The notes under the pieces are model-generated. The model did not search any database and had not been told where the DNA came from. It saw nothing but the letters and a program-made list of their open reading frames with translations. The position numbers and the translations under genes were made by a program. Below, one piece after another: positions 8,634 through 18,303 of a stretch of DNA of 40,701 nt. The first letter of the stretch is position 1. Every line of letters starts with the position of its first letter. The stretch comes from an uncultured Gammaproteobacteria bacterium (lineage in GTDB: Bacteria > Pseudomonadota > Gammaproteobacteria > Pseudomonadales > Azotimanducaceae): the NCBI GenBank assembly GCA_913043815.1, contig CAJWNY010000019.1, forward strand, positions 1 through 40,701. Reading direction: 5' to 3'.

Positions 8634-8817
8634 TTGCCTAATTCCTTGACCGTTCAGCGCCGTGCAGCCCTCTCTTATTCTTGCAACCAGCCAGCTGAAG
8701 CTCGGTCGCCTGATTCCAATCTGGGCCCATTTTGTCTCATTTCTTTTCAGTCTTTTTCCTCCAATAACGCTAAACTTGTGCTTCGCACCTCCAATTACTG
8801 ATGTGGATTAATCAAAC

Positions 8818-10263
8818 ATGAATTTCACCCTTACAAGTGGCGAGCTAAGTGCCGCCCGTACCCCCTGCCTCGTGACTAGCTTTCAGGTTGCTAAAAAAGT
8901 AGCTAAGTCATCAGGAAACCAAAGCGCGTTCAAACAAGCTACCCAGGATTTCAAAGACAACATTGGCAACACGCTGTGCATTCAAATGGAAGGCGCTGCA
9001 GCAAGGCTGTTGATCATTGGCGGCACAAGCGAAGCTTCTGCGGCAAATTTTGCTAAAGCTTGCGACGTCGCGGCCAAAACATTAATAAAACTACCCATAG
9101 GTCAGGCACTGATTGCTCTACTAGACGCTAAAGTAAAAGGCAAAGACGCACCATGGAAGGCCCAAACCTTACTGCAAGCAATTAGTCATGCGGCGTATCA
9201 ATTTAACCGCTACAAGACTCAGCCAAAGCCCCCTCACCAGTTAAAGCGCGTCCGTATTCAAGCCCCGGCAAAAAATACCGCTTCAGTGCAACGCACCATT
9301 AACTTGGGCAACGCGCTAGATGCGGGCATGGCGCTGACAAAGGACTTGGGCAACGAGCCGCCTAACGTTTGTACGCCTCTCTACCTGCTGGCGGAGGCTC
9401 GTAAGATGGCGCGCAACCCAAAAGTAAAAGTCAGTCACTTAGATGAAAAGAAAATGCTCAGCATGGGTATGGGTGCATTTATGGCTGTATCTCAGGGTAG
9501 CGACAATCCTGGCCGAATGATCATTATTAATTACAGCGGCGGCCCAAAGAGTCAGGCCCCTATAGCACTAGTGGGTAAAGGCATTACCTTTGATACCGGC
9601 GGTATTTCCCTTAAGCCCCCACCCGCAATGGATGAAATGAAATACGATATGGGCGGCGCGGCGGCAGTTTTAGGTGCGACAAAGGCGGCTATTGAAGCCA
9701 AGCTTCCGATCAACCTTTTGACCATTGTCGCAGCGGCTGAAAACATGCCAAGCGGAGGCGCTACTCGCCCGGGCGATATTGTTACAACCAGCTCAGGTAA
9801 GACGGTGGAAATTTTGAATACCGATGCTGAAGGCCGCTTGGTTTTATGCGATGCCCTTACACACGCACAAACTTTTAAGCCGCGCACAATTATCGACGTG
9901 GCAACCCTAACTGGCGCATGCATCATGGCGCTAGGCAGCCATGCCAGCGGACTTTTCGCCAACGACGACGCTTTAGCAGACGACCTCTTGGAGGCTGGCC
10001 AAGACACCGGAGACCGCAACTGGAGACTGCCTTTGTGGGATGACTATCAGGCAGGTCTTAACTCAAACTTCGCGGATATGGCCAATGTTGGAGGGCGCGG
10101 CGCAGGCAGCGTTACCGCTGCCTGTTTCCTGTCGCGCTTTGTGGACGATACACCATGGGCACACTTGGACATTGCGGGCAGCGCCTTTAATGGCGGCGCA
10201 AACAAGGGCTCTAGTGGCCGGCCAGTGCCCATGTTGTTCAAATATTTGGTCAATCAGAGTTAG
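8818..10263 (+). CDS. pepA: Leucyl aminopeptidase (cytosol aminopeptidase, M17)
   Basis: A 481-residue M17 metallopeptidase that removes N-terminal residues, mainly leucine, from peptides in the cytoplasm. PepA of E. coli also binds DNA in Xer recombination and in carAB control. The two-metal site is complete: K254 and D259 in VGKGITFDTGG, D277 in KYDMGGAAAV, and D336/E338 with catalytic R340 in NTDAEGRLVL, the family signature. The N-terminal macrodomain-like half (residues 1-150) is weakly conserved, as is usual. The ribosome site before ATG 8818 is weak. The gene heads a tight run with holC (14 bases) and valS (76 bases), an arrangement common in gammaproteobacteria. Confidence 0.96.
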   Translation: MNFTLTSGELSAARTPCLVTSFQVAKKVAKSSGNQSAFKQATQDFKDNIGNTLCIQMEGAAARLLIIGGTSEASAANFAKACDVAAKTLIKLPIGQALIALLDAKVKGKDAPWKAQTLLQAISHAAYQFNRYKTQPKPPHQLKRVRIQAPAKNTASVQRTINLGNALDAGMALTKDLGNEPPNVCTPLYLLAEARKMARNPKVKVSHLDEKKMLSMGMGAFMAVSQGSDNPGRMIIINYSGGPKSQAPIALVGKGITFDTGGISLKPPPAMDEMKYDMGGAAAVLGATKAAIEAKLPINLLTIVAAAENMPSGGATRPGDIVTTSSGKTVEILNTDAEGRLVLCDALTHAQTFKPRTIIDVATLTGACIMALGSHASGLFANDDALADDLLEAGQDTGDRNWRLPLWDDYQAGLNSNFADMANVGGRGAGSVTAACFLSRFVDDTPWAHLDIAGSAFNGGANKGSSGRPVPMLFKYLVNQS

Positions 10264-10277
10264 GGCGGCCGGAATAA

Positions 10278-10796
10278 GTGACTAGGGTAGATTTTTATGT
10301 CTTGGAGGACATTAGCGAGGATGCAGCAATGCGCTTCGCTTGCAGGCTCTGCCTCAAGGCTATACAAGGTGGTATGCCAGTGCATGTGCAACTTGAGGAT
10401 AAAACCCAAGTTGCCGCCATGGACACATTGCTTTGGGACTATCCGAAACATCGTTTTTTACCGCACCAATTAGTACCCCAGCCTGGAGAAACCGCCGCGG
10501 TGCACGCCGAAAAAATTAGTGACGCGAAGCTTACTGGTGAAGAAGCGAGTAACTATCAAAAAAAAGACTATGCAGAAGTCAAAAGCCCAATACACCTGGG
10601 CTGTGCAGGCCCACTCCACGACAGCGGTTTCTTGATTAATTTGGCCTCTCAGGTACCCAGCTTCTTTGGGCGCTTCGACCGGGTGGCCGAAATCCTCGTC
10701 GGCGAAACAAAAGACCGGGGACGCGAGCACTATAAATTTTATCGTGACCGCGGCTACCCATTGCATCACCACGACCTGAAAGATTGGGAAAATTAA
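10278..10796 (+). CDS. holC: DNA polymerase III subunit chi
   Basis: A 172-residue protein with the HolC pattern: a starting strand TRVDFYVLED, a helix with RFACRLCLKAIQGG, then DTLLWDYPKHRFLPHQL, which matches the conserved L-W-x-F/Y-x-x-x-x-F-L-P-H motif. Chi binds psi (HolD) in the clamp loader and links the replisome to the C-terminus of SSB. A segment at about residues 70-110, with LTGEEASNYQKKDYAEVKS, looks like an insertion before the strand leading to FFGRFDRVAEIL. GTG start at 10278, 14 bases after the pepA stop. The likely partner psi is encoded in the same window at 33031-33753. Confidence 0.9.
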   Translation: MTRVDFYVLEDISEDAAMRFACRLCLKAIQGGMPVHVQLEDKTQVAAMDTLLWDYPKHRFLPHQLVPQPGETAAVHAEKISDAKLTGEEASNYQKKDYAEVKSPIHLGCAGPLHDSGFLINLASQVPSFFGRFDRVAEILVGETKDRGREHYKFYRDRGYPLHHHDLKDWEN

Positions 10797-10872
10797 GCTA
10801 ATGACCCCAGCGCCATTTTATGAGGGTCTGCTCCAAGCAACCCAGAGCCAAAAAAAGTAGATATAGGAACCC

Positions 10873-13680
10873 ATGGACAATAGTTTTAATCCGGAAAAAA
10901 TAGAACAAGAGCTTTACCAAAGCTGGGAGAAAGCTGGTCATTTTGCACCCAAGGGAGACGGCGACGGTTATTGCATACTGATCCCCCCACCTAATGTTAC
11001 CGGCACTCTGCACATGGGCCACGCATTCAACCAGACCTTGATGGATTCGCTAATTCGCTATCAGCGCATGTTAGGTAATCGCACCTTATGGCAGATGGGC
11101 ACAGACCATGCGGGCATCGCGACACAAATGCTGGTTGAACGACAAATTGCTAGTGAAGGCAGCAGCCGCCACGAACTGGGTAGAGAGGCATTCATTGAGC
11201 GCGTTTGGGATTGGAAAAAACAATCTGGTGGCACAATTTCTAAACAAATCAGACGCATGGGTTCTAGTATCGATTGGACGCGCGAACGCTTCACAATGGA
11301 TGACGGTTATGCTGAAGCGGTACAAACAGCGTTTATTCAACTTTTTGACCAAGGCCTCATCTATCGAGGCACTCGCCTAGTCAACTGGGACCCTGAACTG
11401 GGAACGGCTATATCGGACTTAGAAGTGGAGAGTAAAGAAGAACAAGGCTTTCTTTGGCACTTTCGTTACCCACTCGCCAACAACGCAAAAACTAAAGAGG
11501 GCGATGACTTCTTGGTAGTAGCCACTACAAGACCAGAAACCATGTTGGGTGATACTGCGGTAGCCGTGCACCCGGACGATGAGCGCTACGCACATTTAAT
11601 TGGCGCAACAATTACGCTGCCCCTTGTTGGACGAGAAATTCCTGTCATTGCGGATGATTATGTAGACATGGAATTCGGTACGGGTTGTGTGAAAATAACC
11701 CCCGCCCACGACTTCAATGACAATGAAATAGGCGACCGGCACAACCTTGAGTCGATTAATATCCTAACGCCAGAAGCAAAAATCAACGACGAGGCGCCGG
11801 AAGCCTATCGCGGTTTAGACCGCGTTATTGCACGCAAGAAAATTGTGGCCGACCTTGATGCCGTAGATTTGTTAGCTGCTGTTGAAGATCACAAACTCAT
11901 GGTGCCCCGGGGCGACAGATCAAACGCAATTATTGAGCCTTACCTTACGGACCAATGGTTTGTGAAAATTGCGCCACTTGCTGAACCAGCCATACAAGCG
12001 GTTGAAGACGGTAAAATCAAATTCGTACCAAAACAATATGCGAACACTTATTTTTCTTGGATGAGAGATATCCAAGATTGGTGCATCAGCCGTCAGCAAT
12101 GGTGGGGCCACAGAATTCCAGCTTTTTATGACGAAGCTGGCAATATTTATGCTGCCGAGAACGAGACGAGCGCGCGCGAAAAATATGATTTAAGTAAAAA
12201 CTTAAAACTCCGTCAAGACAACGATGTGTTGGAAACTTGGTTTTCATCAGCCCTGTGGCCGATGGCCACATTAGGCTGGCCAAAAAAACACCAGGATTTA
12301 GAAGACTACTTACCGTCAAGTACGCTAGTCACGGGTCATGACATTATTTTCTTCTGGGTCGCCAGAATGATCATGATGACTCTGCATTTTGAAAAGAAAG
12401 TACCCTTCGACACCGTATATATTCACGGCTTAGTGCGCGACTTCGAAGGTCAGAAAATGTCTAAGTCTAAGGGCAATGGTTTAGATCCGTTAGACTTTAT
12501 CGACGGCGTCGACCTAGAAACATTAGTTGCCAAACGCACCAGCAACCTCACCCAACCGAAAATGGCTAAGCGCATTGAAAAACAAACGCGCAAAGATTTT
12601 CCTGAGGGCGTAGCAGCTTACGGCACAGACGCATTAAGGTTCACGTTCTGCGCTCTAGCAACAACTGGCAGAGACGTCCGTTTTGATACCAACCGTATTG
12701 AAGGCTATAGAAACTTCTGCAACAAGCTGTGGAACGCTAGTAAATTTGTCTTAATGAACACCGAAGATGTCGATCTAACTCAAACCGTCGACAAATCTAC
12801 CCTCAGTTCTGCTGACCGCTGGATTTTGAGTAAAACTAGGCGCATGGTGGAAGATGCAAAGTTTGCTCTTGAAACCTATCGCTTCGATATTTTTGCAAGC
12901 AGCATTTATGAATTTGCTTGGCACGAGTACTGTGATTGGTACTTAGAACTAACCAAGTCACTCCTCTGGAATGAAGACATTGACCCGGCTCTAAAAAAGG
13001 CCACTCAGCGCACATTGCTAGAAGTATTAGATACCTTGCTGCGCACAGCTCACCCTGTCATGCCCTTTATTACAGAAATACTATGGCAGCAAGTTGCCCC
13101 GCGTTTGGGGATCATTCCTATATCTGCAAATGCCGCAGAAAACAGCATCATGCTCCAAAGTTTTCCTGACCCAGAGGAAATCATCAACGATCCAGCCGCC
13201 GAAGAACAAATTGAATGGTTGAAGGCAGTAATCACAGGCATTCGTAACATTCGAGGTGAAGCGAACATAAAACCGAGCAAAGAGATCACATTGCTGCTGC
13301 AAGGTGGCTGCTCGGCGGATCGCATAGGGGCAACAGAGAGCCGCGAAATGCTCATGCGTTTGGCTAACATAGCGGAAATCACTTGGTTGGAGAATGGGGT
13401 TACTCCACCGGCAAACGCTCTGAGCCTAGTAGGTGAACTAAAAGTCATGGTGCCGTTAGCGGGACTAATAGACATAGCCGCTGAACAAGCGCGAATAAAT
13501 AAAGAGGTGGAACGCATCCTCGGTGAAATAGAGCGCATTGACAAAAAACTTAGCAATGAGTCGTTTGTAGCCAAAGCACCCGCAGAAGTAGTTGAGAAAG
13601 AACGGGCAAGGGCTGTCGAGTTCAATGCAACACTTGGCACCTTGTCCGAACAGATGGTGCATTTGGCATCTCTAGCTTGA
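10873..13680 (+). CDS. valS: Valine--tRNA ligase
   Basis: A 935-residue class I aminoacyl-tRNA synthetase charging tRNA-Val with valine. The two ATP-binding signatures are present: HMGH at residues 47-50 within [16 protein letters not shown], and KMSKS at 528-532. The editing (CP1) domain lies between them, with the [17 protein letters not shown] motif, followed by the anticodon-binding domain with [11 protein letters not shown]. The last 70 residues form the charged coiled-coil arm typical of ValRS ([19 protein letters not shown]). Length is normal. ATG start at 10873 with a GGAACCC stretch upstream. It ends the pepA-holC-valS run. The segment from the stop to 13796 shows T-rich bases but no convincing hairpin. 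Confidence 0.97.
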   Translation: MDNSFNPEKIEQELYQSWEKAGHFAPKGDGDGYCILIPPPNVTGTLHMGHAFNQTLMDSLIRYQRMLGNRTLWQMGTDHAGIATQMLVERQIASEGSSRHELGREAFIERVWDWKKQSGGTISKQIRRMGSSIDWTRERFTMDDGYAEAVQTAFIQLFDQGLIYRGTRLVNWDPELGTAISDLEVESKEEQGFLWHFRYPLANNAKTKEGDDFLVVATTRPETMLGDTAVAVHPDDERYAHLIGATITLPLVGREIPVIADDYVDMEFGTGCVKITPAHDFNDNEIGDRHNLESINILTPEAKINDEAPEAYRGLDRVIARKKIVADLDAVDLLAAVEDHKLMVPRGDRSNAIIEPYLTDQWFVKIAPLAEPAIQAVEDGKIKFVPKQYANTYFSWMRDIQDWCISRQQWWGHRIPAFYDEAGNIYAAENETSAREKYDLSKNLKLRQDNDVLETWFSSALWPMATLGWPKKHQDLEDYLPSSTLVTGHDIIFFWVARMIMMTLHFEKKVPFDTVYIHGLVRDFEGQKMSKSKGNGLDPLDFIDGVDLETLVAKRTSNLTQPKMAKRIEKQTRKDFPEGVAAYGTDALRFTFCALATTGRDVRFDTNRIEGYRNFCNKLWNASKFVLMNTEDVDLTQTVDKSTLSSADRWILSKTRRMVEDAKFALETYRFDIFASSIYEFAWHEYCDWYLELTKSLLWNEDIDPALKKATQRTLLEVLDTLLRTAHPVMPFITEILWQQVAPRLGIIPISANAAENSIMLQSFPDPEEIINDPAAEEQIEWLKAVITGIRNIRGEANIKPSKEITLLLQGGCSADRIGATESREMLMRLANIAEITWLENGVTPPANALSLVGELKVMVPLAGLIDIAAEQARINKEVERILGEIERIDKKLSNESFVAKAPAEVVEKERARAVEFNATLGTLSEQMVHLASLA

Positions 13681-13796
13681 GGAGTTTGTCATAGGCTTGG
13701 GTGCTGATGCTCGCGAAGTAGAAAGCCAAGTACCCGTTAGGCCACCTATTTTTCAGAATAAGAAGAACAAGGACTACAAATCTCAGTTTTTCGTTT

Positions 13797-14345
13797 TTAG
13801 TCTCGGGATACAGATTGCTGGGTAGAATTCGTAGGCGCTTTATTTTGATTATCTTTAGGATTACCTTTTGAATTTAATTTTGCTGTAACTACAGCAAAAA
13901 CCAAGCCACCTACTGCTCCGGCTGCAACTTGAGAAAGAAGTCCACCCGCACTTCTCGTTACTGCTATTGGATTGGTACCCATCATCAACCCAAGGCTCAC
14001 AATCACAGCATAAATACCCATGGTACCCGCCAAAACATAACCTACAGTTCGCAGGTGAGGCATTCGGCTGATAATTAGAGCAGCGAAAGAAAAAGCCAAA
14101 AGCAAAGCGACAATTATAATGGGTAAAAATAGATCCAACATCCCCACCAAGTCATGCTGCAAAGTTTGCATGCGCATTGCGAAATCTACTGCTATGCCCA
14201 TGTCTACTAGATTCAGCAAATTAACTTGCGAATAACCAATAACCGCAAAAGTATAGGTCGCAGATACTGCCGCCAAAAAACCATATATCCGTATTAACAA
14301 AGCTCTACTCCCACTATAATTATCAAACGCAAAGGCGGCAAACAA
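13797..14345 (-). CDS. Uncharacterised integral membrane protein
   Basis: I do not recognise a family. The 182-residue protein has about four or five hydrophobic segments: an N-terminal helix (IYGFLAAVSATYTFAVIG), LFLPIIIVALLLAFSFAALII, a third around VLAGTMGIYAVIVSLGLMMG, and a glycine/alanine-rich one (AAGAVGGLVFAVVTA). It ends in a hydrophilic tail of about 25 residues rich in Lys, Asn, Gln and Ser. The longest reading starts at TTG 14345. A second TTG at 14297 (residue 17) has a GGGAG ribosome site 7 bases upstream and would place the first helix at the N-terminus, so it is an equally good or better start. It is convergent with valS and divergent from the sugar dehydrogenase gene, with only 80 bases between them. 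Confidence 0.65.
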   Translation of the reverse strand: MFAAFAFDNYSGSRALLIRIYGFLAAVSATYTFAVIGYSQVNLLNLVDMGIAVDFAMRMQTLQHDLVGMLDLFLPIIIVALLLAFSFAALIISRMPHLRTVGYVLAGTMGIYAVIVSLGLMMGTNPIAVTRSAGGLLSQVAAGAVGGLVFAVVTAKLNSKGNPKDNQNKAPTNSTQQSVSRD

Positions 14346-14425
14346 AGATCGACTGTTCCCGCTACTCGATGTGACATAATACCACTGTTAGGCATTTAAC
14401 CAAATTCAGTGAACAAGGAAAGCAA

Positions 14426-15568
14426 ATGAAAAAAGCGCAAGAATTGCTTCAGAAAAAATTTCTCCGTATGCGAGTCAATGGCAACCACTTAGCTAAATGT
14501 TTTGCTTCAGCCCTTATCATTTTACTTACACTACCAATCAATGCTGCAGAGCAAACTTATCGACTAGAAACTCTGGCTGAAGGCCTAAACTTTCCATGGA
14601 GTGTTGATTTTTTACCCAACGGCGATTTGCTAGTCGCAGAACTGGGCGGCACGGTGAGACGAATTGGCAAAGGTAGCAGCTTAAGTGATCCTATTAGTGG
14701 TGTGCCCAAAGTGTACCGTGCCGGCCAAGGCGGCCTATTTGATCTGCTCCTAGACAACGACTTCGCAACCAACAACACTATTTACCTTTCCTACGCAGAA
14801 GGCGATGGCGATGAAAATGGTACCAATGTCGCTAGAGCAACCCTTACGGGCAATGCTTTAACTAATATCGAAGTCATATTTACAGCCAATCCACGCAAGT
14901 ACGCGCCGCTACACTACGGTGGCCGCATGGCCATAACCAGCGACAACTTGTTACTGATTACCACAGGTGACGGTTTTGACTTCAGAGAGCACGCCCAGGA
15001 CCTCTATTCGCACTTAGGTAAAACTATCCGCATTAACAAGGATGGAAGCCCCGCCCAAGGAAACCCATTCCCACAGGCACCGAAGGTTTGGACCTATGGC
15101 CACCGCAACCCTCAGGGGTTGGCTATCGCCCTCGATGGGACCGTATACCTCAACGAACATGGCCCAAAAGGTGGTGATGAAATAAATGTAATCGATAAGG
15201 GTAATAACTATGGCTGGCCTGCAATCACCTACGGCATGGACTACAACGGCGCCTACGTTTCGCCACTTACGGAGTATGCGGGGATGCAACAACCACAGCA
15301 TATTTGGACCCCTTCTATAGGACCCTCTGGCATGGCATTTTATGAGGGAGATAAATTTCCCGAATGGAAAAACAGCTTATTCGTCGGTGCATTGGTGAAT
15401 AAAGAAGTGCGCCGTCTGACAATCGCCAACAAACAAGTAACCGCAGAGGAATCCTTGTTTGCAGAACTAGGCGCTCGCATACGTGACATAAGAGTAGGCC
15501 CAGATGAATTATTCTATATCGTTACCGACGGCGAACAAGGCGCCGTTATCAAAGTTCACCCAAAGTAA
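14426..15568 (+). CDS. Secreted PQQ-dependent aldose sugar dehydrogenase (YliI-like)
   Basis: A 380-residue beta-propeller protein of the glucose/sorbosone dehydrogenase family, expected to oxidise aldose sugars in the periplasm with the cofactor PQQ. The N-terminus is basic, then has the hydrophobic run CFASALIILLTLPINAA ending near residue 41, a Sec signal peptide. Family landmarks follow: FPWSVDFLPNGDLLVAE, the catalytic-site stretch HYGGRMAI, TYGHRNPQGLAI and NEHGPKGGDEIN, and the late GPSGMAFYEGDKFPEWKNSL. The ATG at 14426 has a clear ribosome site (AAGGAAAG). No PQQ biosynthesis genes are in the window, so cofactor supply is unknown. A hairpin at 15589-15610 follows the stop. Confidence 0.88.
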   Translation: MKKAQELLQKKFLRMRVNGNHLAKCFASALIILLTLPINAAEQTYRLETLAEGLNFPWSVDFLPNGDLLVAELGGTVRRIGKGSSLSDPISGVPKVYRAGQGGLFDLLLDNDFATNNTIYLSYAEGDGDENGTNVARATLTGNALTNIEVIFTANPRKYAPLHYGGRMAITSDNLLLITTGDGFDFREHAQDLYSHLGKTIRINKDGSPAQGNPFPQAPKVWTYGHRNPQGLAIALDGTVYLNEHGPKGGDEINVIDKGNNYGWPAITYGMDYNGAYVSPLTEYAGMQQPQHIWTPSIGPSGMAFYEGDKFPEWKNSLFVGALVNKEVRRLTIANKQVTAEESLFAELGARIRDIRVGPDELFYIVTDGEQGAVIKVHPK

Positions 15569-15588
15569 GTACTCCGAGCACTAGTCAC

Positions 15589-15610
15589 AAGCTAGGCCTT
15601 TGCCTGGCTT
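15589..15610 (+). terminator. Hairpin after the sugar dehydrogenase gene, possible terminator
   Basis: AAGCTAGGC and GCCTGGCTT form a nine-pair stem with one G-U pair and a CTTT loop, 20 bases after the stop codon. There is no T-run on either strand, so termination would be weak or factor-assisted. Confidence 0.35.
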
Positions 15611-15715
15611 CCAACTCAAATCCTACATTTAACACCACCGACGATGTTATTTTCTGCTAGCTGATGTTTTAATTTTTTTCGGAATTTTATCATTCAAACG
15701 GGACAAAAACTCTCA

Positions 15716-16693
15716 TCAAATACTCAATACAACTTTACCAAAAGTGCCATTATCGGCCATCAGTGTGTGCGCTGCTTGCATTTCTTCGATAGGAAATTGT
15801 GCGTCAATAATTGGGCGTATCTCACCTTTCTCTATTTTTGGCCAGACCTCTTCAAATAAACCCTGCATAACTGCGGTTTTTTCAGAGATTGGCCGTGCGC
15901 GTAGCGTAGACCCAATGATGCGAGAGCGCTTCATCATCAACATAGCTAGATTAATTTCAGATTGTATACCGCTCATCAAACCGATAAGCACCAAGCGGCC
16001 ACCTAGACCCAATACCGTTAGGTTGTCGCTGAGGTACTGCGCGCCAACAGGGTCTAAAATTACGTCCACGCCACTTGGCCCTGCCCACTGCTGAGCTTTG
16101 GCCAAAAATGATCCGTCATACCGGATAGACCCACCGTCAGCTCCTAACGCCACACACTGGGAAAGCTTATCTTCCGAACCTACGGTGACGAAGCTTGGGT
16201 TATTCGTGTGTTTGAGCATTTGAATTGCGGCAGTGCCTACGCCACTAGCGCCAGCATGCAAAATGACGCGTTCGCCGTCTTGCAGAGCACCTTCGATATA
16301 TAGATTTAAGTACGCGGTGGCAAATACTTCTGGCAACGCGGTTGCTTCAACAAAGTTTAATCCACTAGGGATTGGTAACACCTGCCCTGCGGGCACCACT
16401 ACTTGTTCGGCATAACCTCCGCCTGCCAACAGTGCGCATACACCATCACCCAACTTAAAATCATCAACGCCCGCGCCAAGCTCTACCACTTCGCCAGCGC
16501 ACTCTAAACCCATGATCTCACTGGCGCCCGGAGGTGGAGCATAACCACCCGCTCTTTGCATTAAGTCAGCGCGGTTAATCGCCGTGGCTTTTACTTGAAT
16601 GCGAATTTCTCCCGCTCCACATTCAGGGATTACATAATCGGCCCAAACCAAATCATCGCCGTCTACTTGTATCGCTTTCATATTATTCGCCAT
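15716..16693 (-). CDS. NAD(P)H quinone oxidoreductase, zinc-independent MDR (PIG3-like)
   Basis: A 325-residue medium-chain dehydrogenase/reductase of the quinone oxidoreductase type, reducing quinones or other electrophiles with NADPH. The N-terminal GroES-like domain reads INRADLMQRAGGYAPPPGASEIMGLECAGEV, a typical PIG3-family stretch. The Rossmann domain carries ILHAGASGVGTAAIQML, an AxxGVG-type nucleotide motif, and DVILDPVGAQYL. The zinc-binding Cys/His residues of alcohol dehydrogenases are absent. ATG start at 16693 with an AGGGTGG ribosome site. It lies downstream of hisF on the same strand with a 59-base gap, so it may be cotranscribed with hisHF, though a functional link is not apparent. 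Confidence 0.9.
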   Translation of the reverse strand: MANNMKAIQVDGDDLVWADYVIPECGAGEIRIQVKATAINRADLMQRAGGYAPPPGASEIMGLECAGEVVELGAGVDDFKLGDGVCALLAGGGYAEQVVVPAGQVLPIPSGLNFVEATALPEVFATAYLNLYIEGALQDGERVILHAGASGVGTAAIQMLKHTNNPSFVTVGSEDKLSQCVALGADGGSIRYDGSFLAKAQQWAGPSGVDVILDPVGAQYLSDNLTVLGLGGRLVLIGLMSGIQSEINLAMLMMKRSRIIGSTLRARPISEKTAVMQGLFEEVWPKIEKGEIRPIIDAQFPIEEMQAAHTLMADNGTFGKVVLSI

Positions 16694-16752
16694 CAGACCA
16701 CCCTCTATAATTTCTCAACAAACGCCCTGCAGATCTAGCTTCGTAACTGACG

Positions 16753-17532
16753 CTACCAAGACATACGTATCTTCAAACGTTGATCATGTAAGTAACCCTT
16801 GAGCTCGCTCACTTTGTAATCACCATAGTGAACCATGGAGGCAACCAAAGCGGCATCCGCATGGCCTTTCGTCAACACCTCGTATAAATGCTCTGGCAAA
16901 CCTGCACCGCCTGACGCTATAACTGGTACGCGCACAGCTTGAGCGATCATTGCCGTTAGCTCAATTTCATAGCCATCTTTAGTACCATCGGCGTCAATAG
17001 AATTAATCACCAACTCTCCAGCGCCGCGCTTTTCACCTTCTAACGCCCAAGCTAGGGCATCTAACCCCATTGGTGAACGGCCGCCGTTAATGACAATTTC
17101 ATAGCCGCTGGGGATTTCATTAGATTTAGCAACTTTCTGAATATCCATGGATAAAACAACATTTTGATTACCGATAGCGGAGGAACATTCGTCAATCAAC
17201 TCCGGGCGCTTCACCGCTGCTGAGTTAACGTTGATTTTTTCTGCGCCAGCCAAGCGTAAGTCGGTTGCGTCGCTTACGCTGCGCACACCGCCGCCCACAG
17301 ACAATGGAATAAATACTTGACTTGCAACGGACTCGACCACATCTAGCATGATATTGCGTTTTTCACTTGAGGCGGTGATGTCATAAAAAACCAGCTCATC
17401 CAATCCATCAAGATAATACTCATGGGCTTTCTCTACTGGGTCACCGATATTCTGCGTATTTACGAATTTAACGCTCTTAGCTAAATGCCCATCTCTTACA
17501 TCCAAACAGGCGATAACACGTTTACTTAACAT
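16753..17532 (-). CDS. hisF: Imidazole glycerol phosphate synthase cyclase subunit (HisF type)
   Basis: A 259-residue TIM barrel that combines ammonia from HisH with PRFAR to make imidazole glycerol phosphate and AICAR. Counting from ATG 17532, the catalytic Asp residues D11 (in ACLDVRDG) and D130 (in VLSMDIQ) are kept, as are K19 and the gate residues R5, E46, K99 and E173 that line the ammonia channel in the Thermotoga enzyme. Both phosphate sites look intact (SVGGGV, ASGGAG). I prefer ATG 17532, with a GGGAC ribosome site, over GTG 17544. It overlaps hisH by 7 bases, implying coupled translation. No other his gene is in the window, so this may be the main enzyme or a second copy serving another pathway. 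Confidence 0.85.
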   Translation of the reverse strand: MLSKRVIACLDVRDGHLAKSVKFVNTQNIGDPVEKAHEYYLDGLDELVFYDITASSEKRNIMLDVVESVASQVFIPLSVGGGVRSVSDATDLRLAGAEKINVNSAAVKRPELIDECSSAIGNQNVVLSMDIQKVAKSNEIPSGYEIVINGGRSPMGLDALAWALEGEKRGAGELVINSIDADGTKDGYEIELTAMIAQAVRVPVIASGGAGLPEHLYEVLTKGHADAALVASMVHYGDYKVSELKGYLHDQRLKIRMSW

Positions 17533-18176
17533 TGACCGTCCCACTGCGCAAAATTGTTTAATAACCGCAGTCCAACTCGCCCACTCTTTTCCGGGTGAAA
17601 CTGGGTGCCTATATAACTGTCTTTGCCAATAGCGCTGGCAAAGTGACCTTCATAGTCTGTCGTGGCTAAAACGGCCGAATTGTCTTTTGGCGTAGGGAAA
17701 TAGCCGTGCACGAAATAGAACTCGTCCCCTGCTTCTATGCCTTGTAATACTGGGTGCGTGTGCTGCACGCAGACCTCATTCCATCCCATATGCGGGACCT
17801 TCAGGTCTAGGCGGTCCATACGGAAGCGACTCACCTTGCCCGCAATAAAGCCAAGCGTTGCCGTGTCGTTTTCTTCAGAATAATCCAAGGAGATCTGCAT
17901 ACCCAAACAAATGCCTAACACCGGACAACCATTGTTTATCACCTCGCGCAGGGCCTGGTCTAAACCGCGAGATTTAAGACTGGCCATTGCGCTACCGGCA
18001 GCACCTACACCAGGAAAGATCACGCGCTGGGCATGCCGCAAATGATCTGGGTCAGCACAGAATTCTGCTTCCAAACCTACCTGCTCACACGCTCTTTTAA
18101 CGCTGGCCAAATTTCCCGCGTCATAGTCTACGATTAGAGTCACGATGCTCGCTTTGTTGTTGTTAGAAAGGGACAA
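17526..18176 (-). CDS. hisH: Imidazole glycerol phosphate synthase glutaminase subunit (HisH type)
   Basis: A 216-residue class I glutamine amidotransferase that hydrolyses glutamine and passes ammonia to HisF. The triad is visible: C90 in LGICLGMQ, H194 and E196 in TQFHPEKSG. The family start is seen in VDYDAGNLASVK, and FPGVGAAGSAM forms the oxyanion-strand region. The longest reading starts at TTG 18176, with GAGAT 7 bases upstream; GTG 18143, just before the first strand, is the alternative and would match the usual HisH N-terminus better. It heads the hisH-hisF-quinone reductase group and is divergent from hemH, sharing about 125 bases of upstream region. Confidence 0.86.
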   Translation of the reverse strand: MSLSNNNKASIVTLIVDYDAGNLASVKRACEQVGLEAEFCADPDHLRHAQRVIFPGVGAAGSAMASLKSRGLDQALREVINNGCPVLGICLGMQISLDYSEENDTATLGFIAGKVSRFRMDRLDLKVPHMGWNEVCVQHTHPVLQGIEAGDEFYFVHGYFPTPKDNSAVLATTDYEGHFASAIGKDSYIGTQFHPEKSGRVGLRLLNNFAQWDGQC

Positions 18177-18303
18177 GATACTATCTCAATGTAAGCAAAT
18201 TCACTAGATATACACATAGCCGATGCTAAAAACGGCCCGACGAAACAAGATTTATTTTGGTCTTAAACCATTAGCCTATTTCCTAGTAAAAAAGAGCCTT
18301 TTC

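Noticed and set aside
13050-13640. Long minus-strand frame of 196 codons over the end of valS
   Set aside because: It is a shadow of the valS coding frame, with low-complexity Ser/Met-rich translation and no ribosome site.
18223-18303. N-terminal extension of ferrochelatase
   Set aside because: The 27 extra residues are basic and unlike HemH; ATG 18304 gives the family start.
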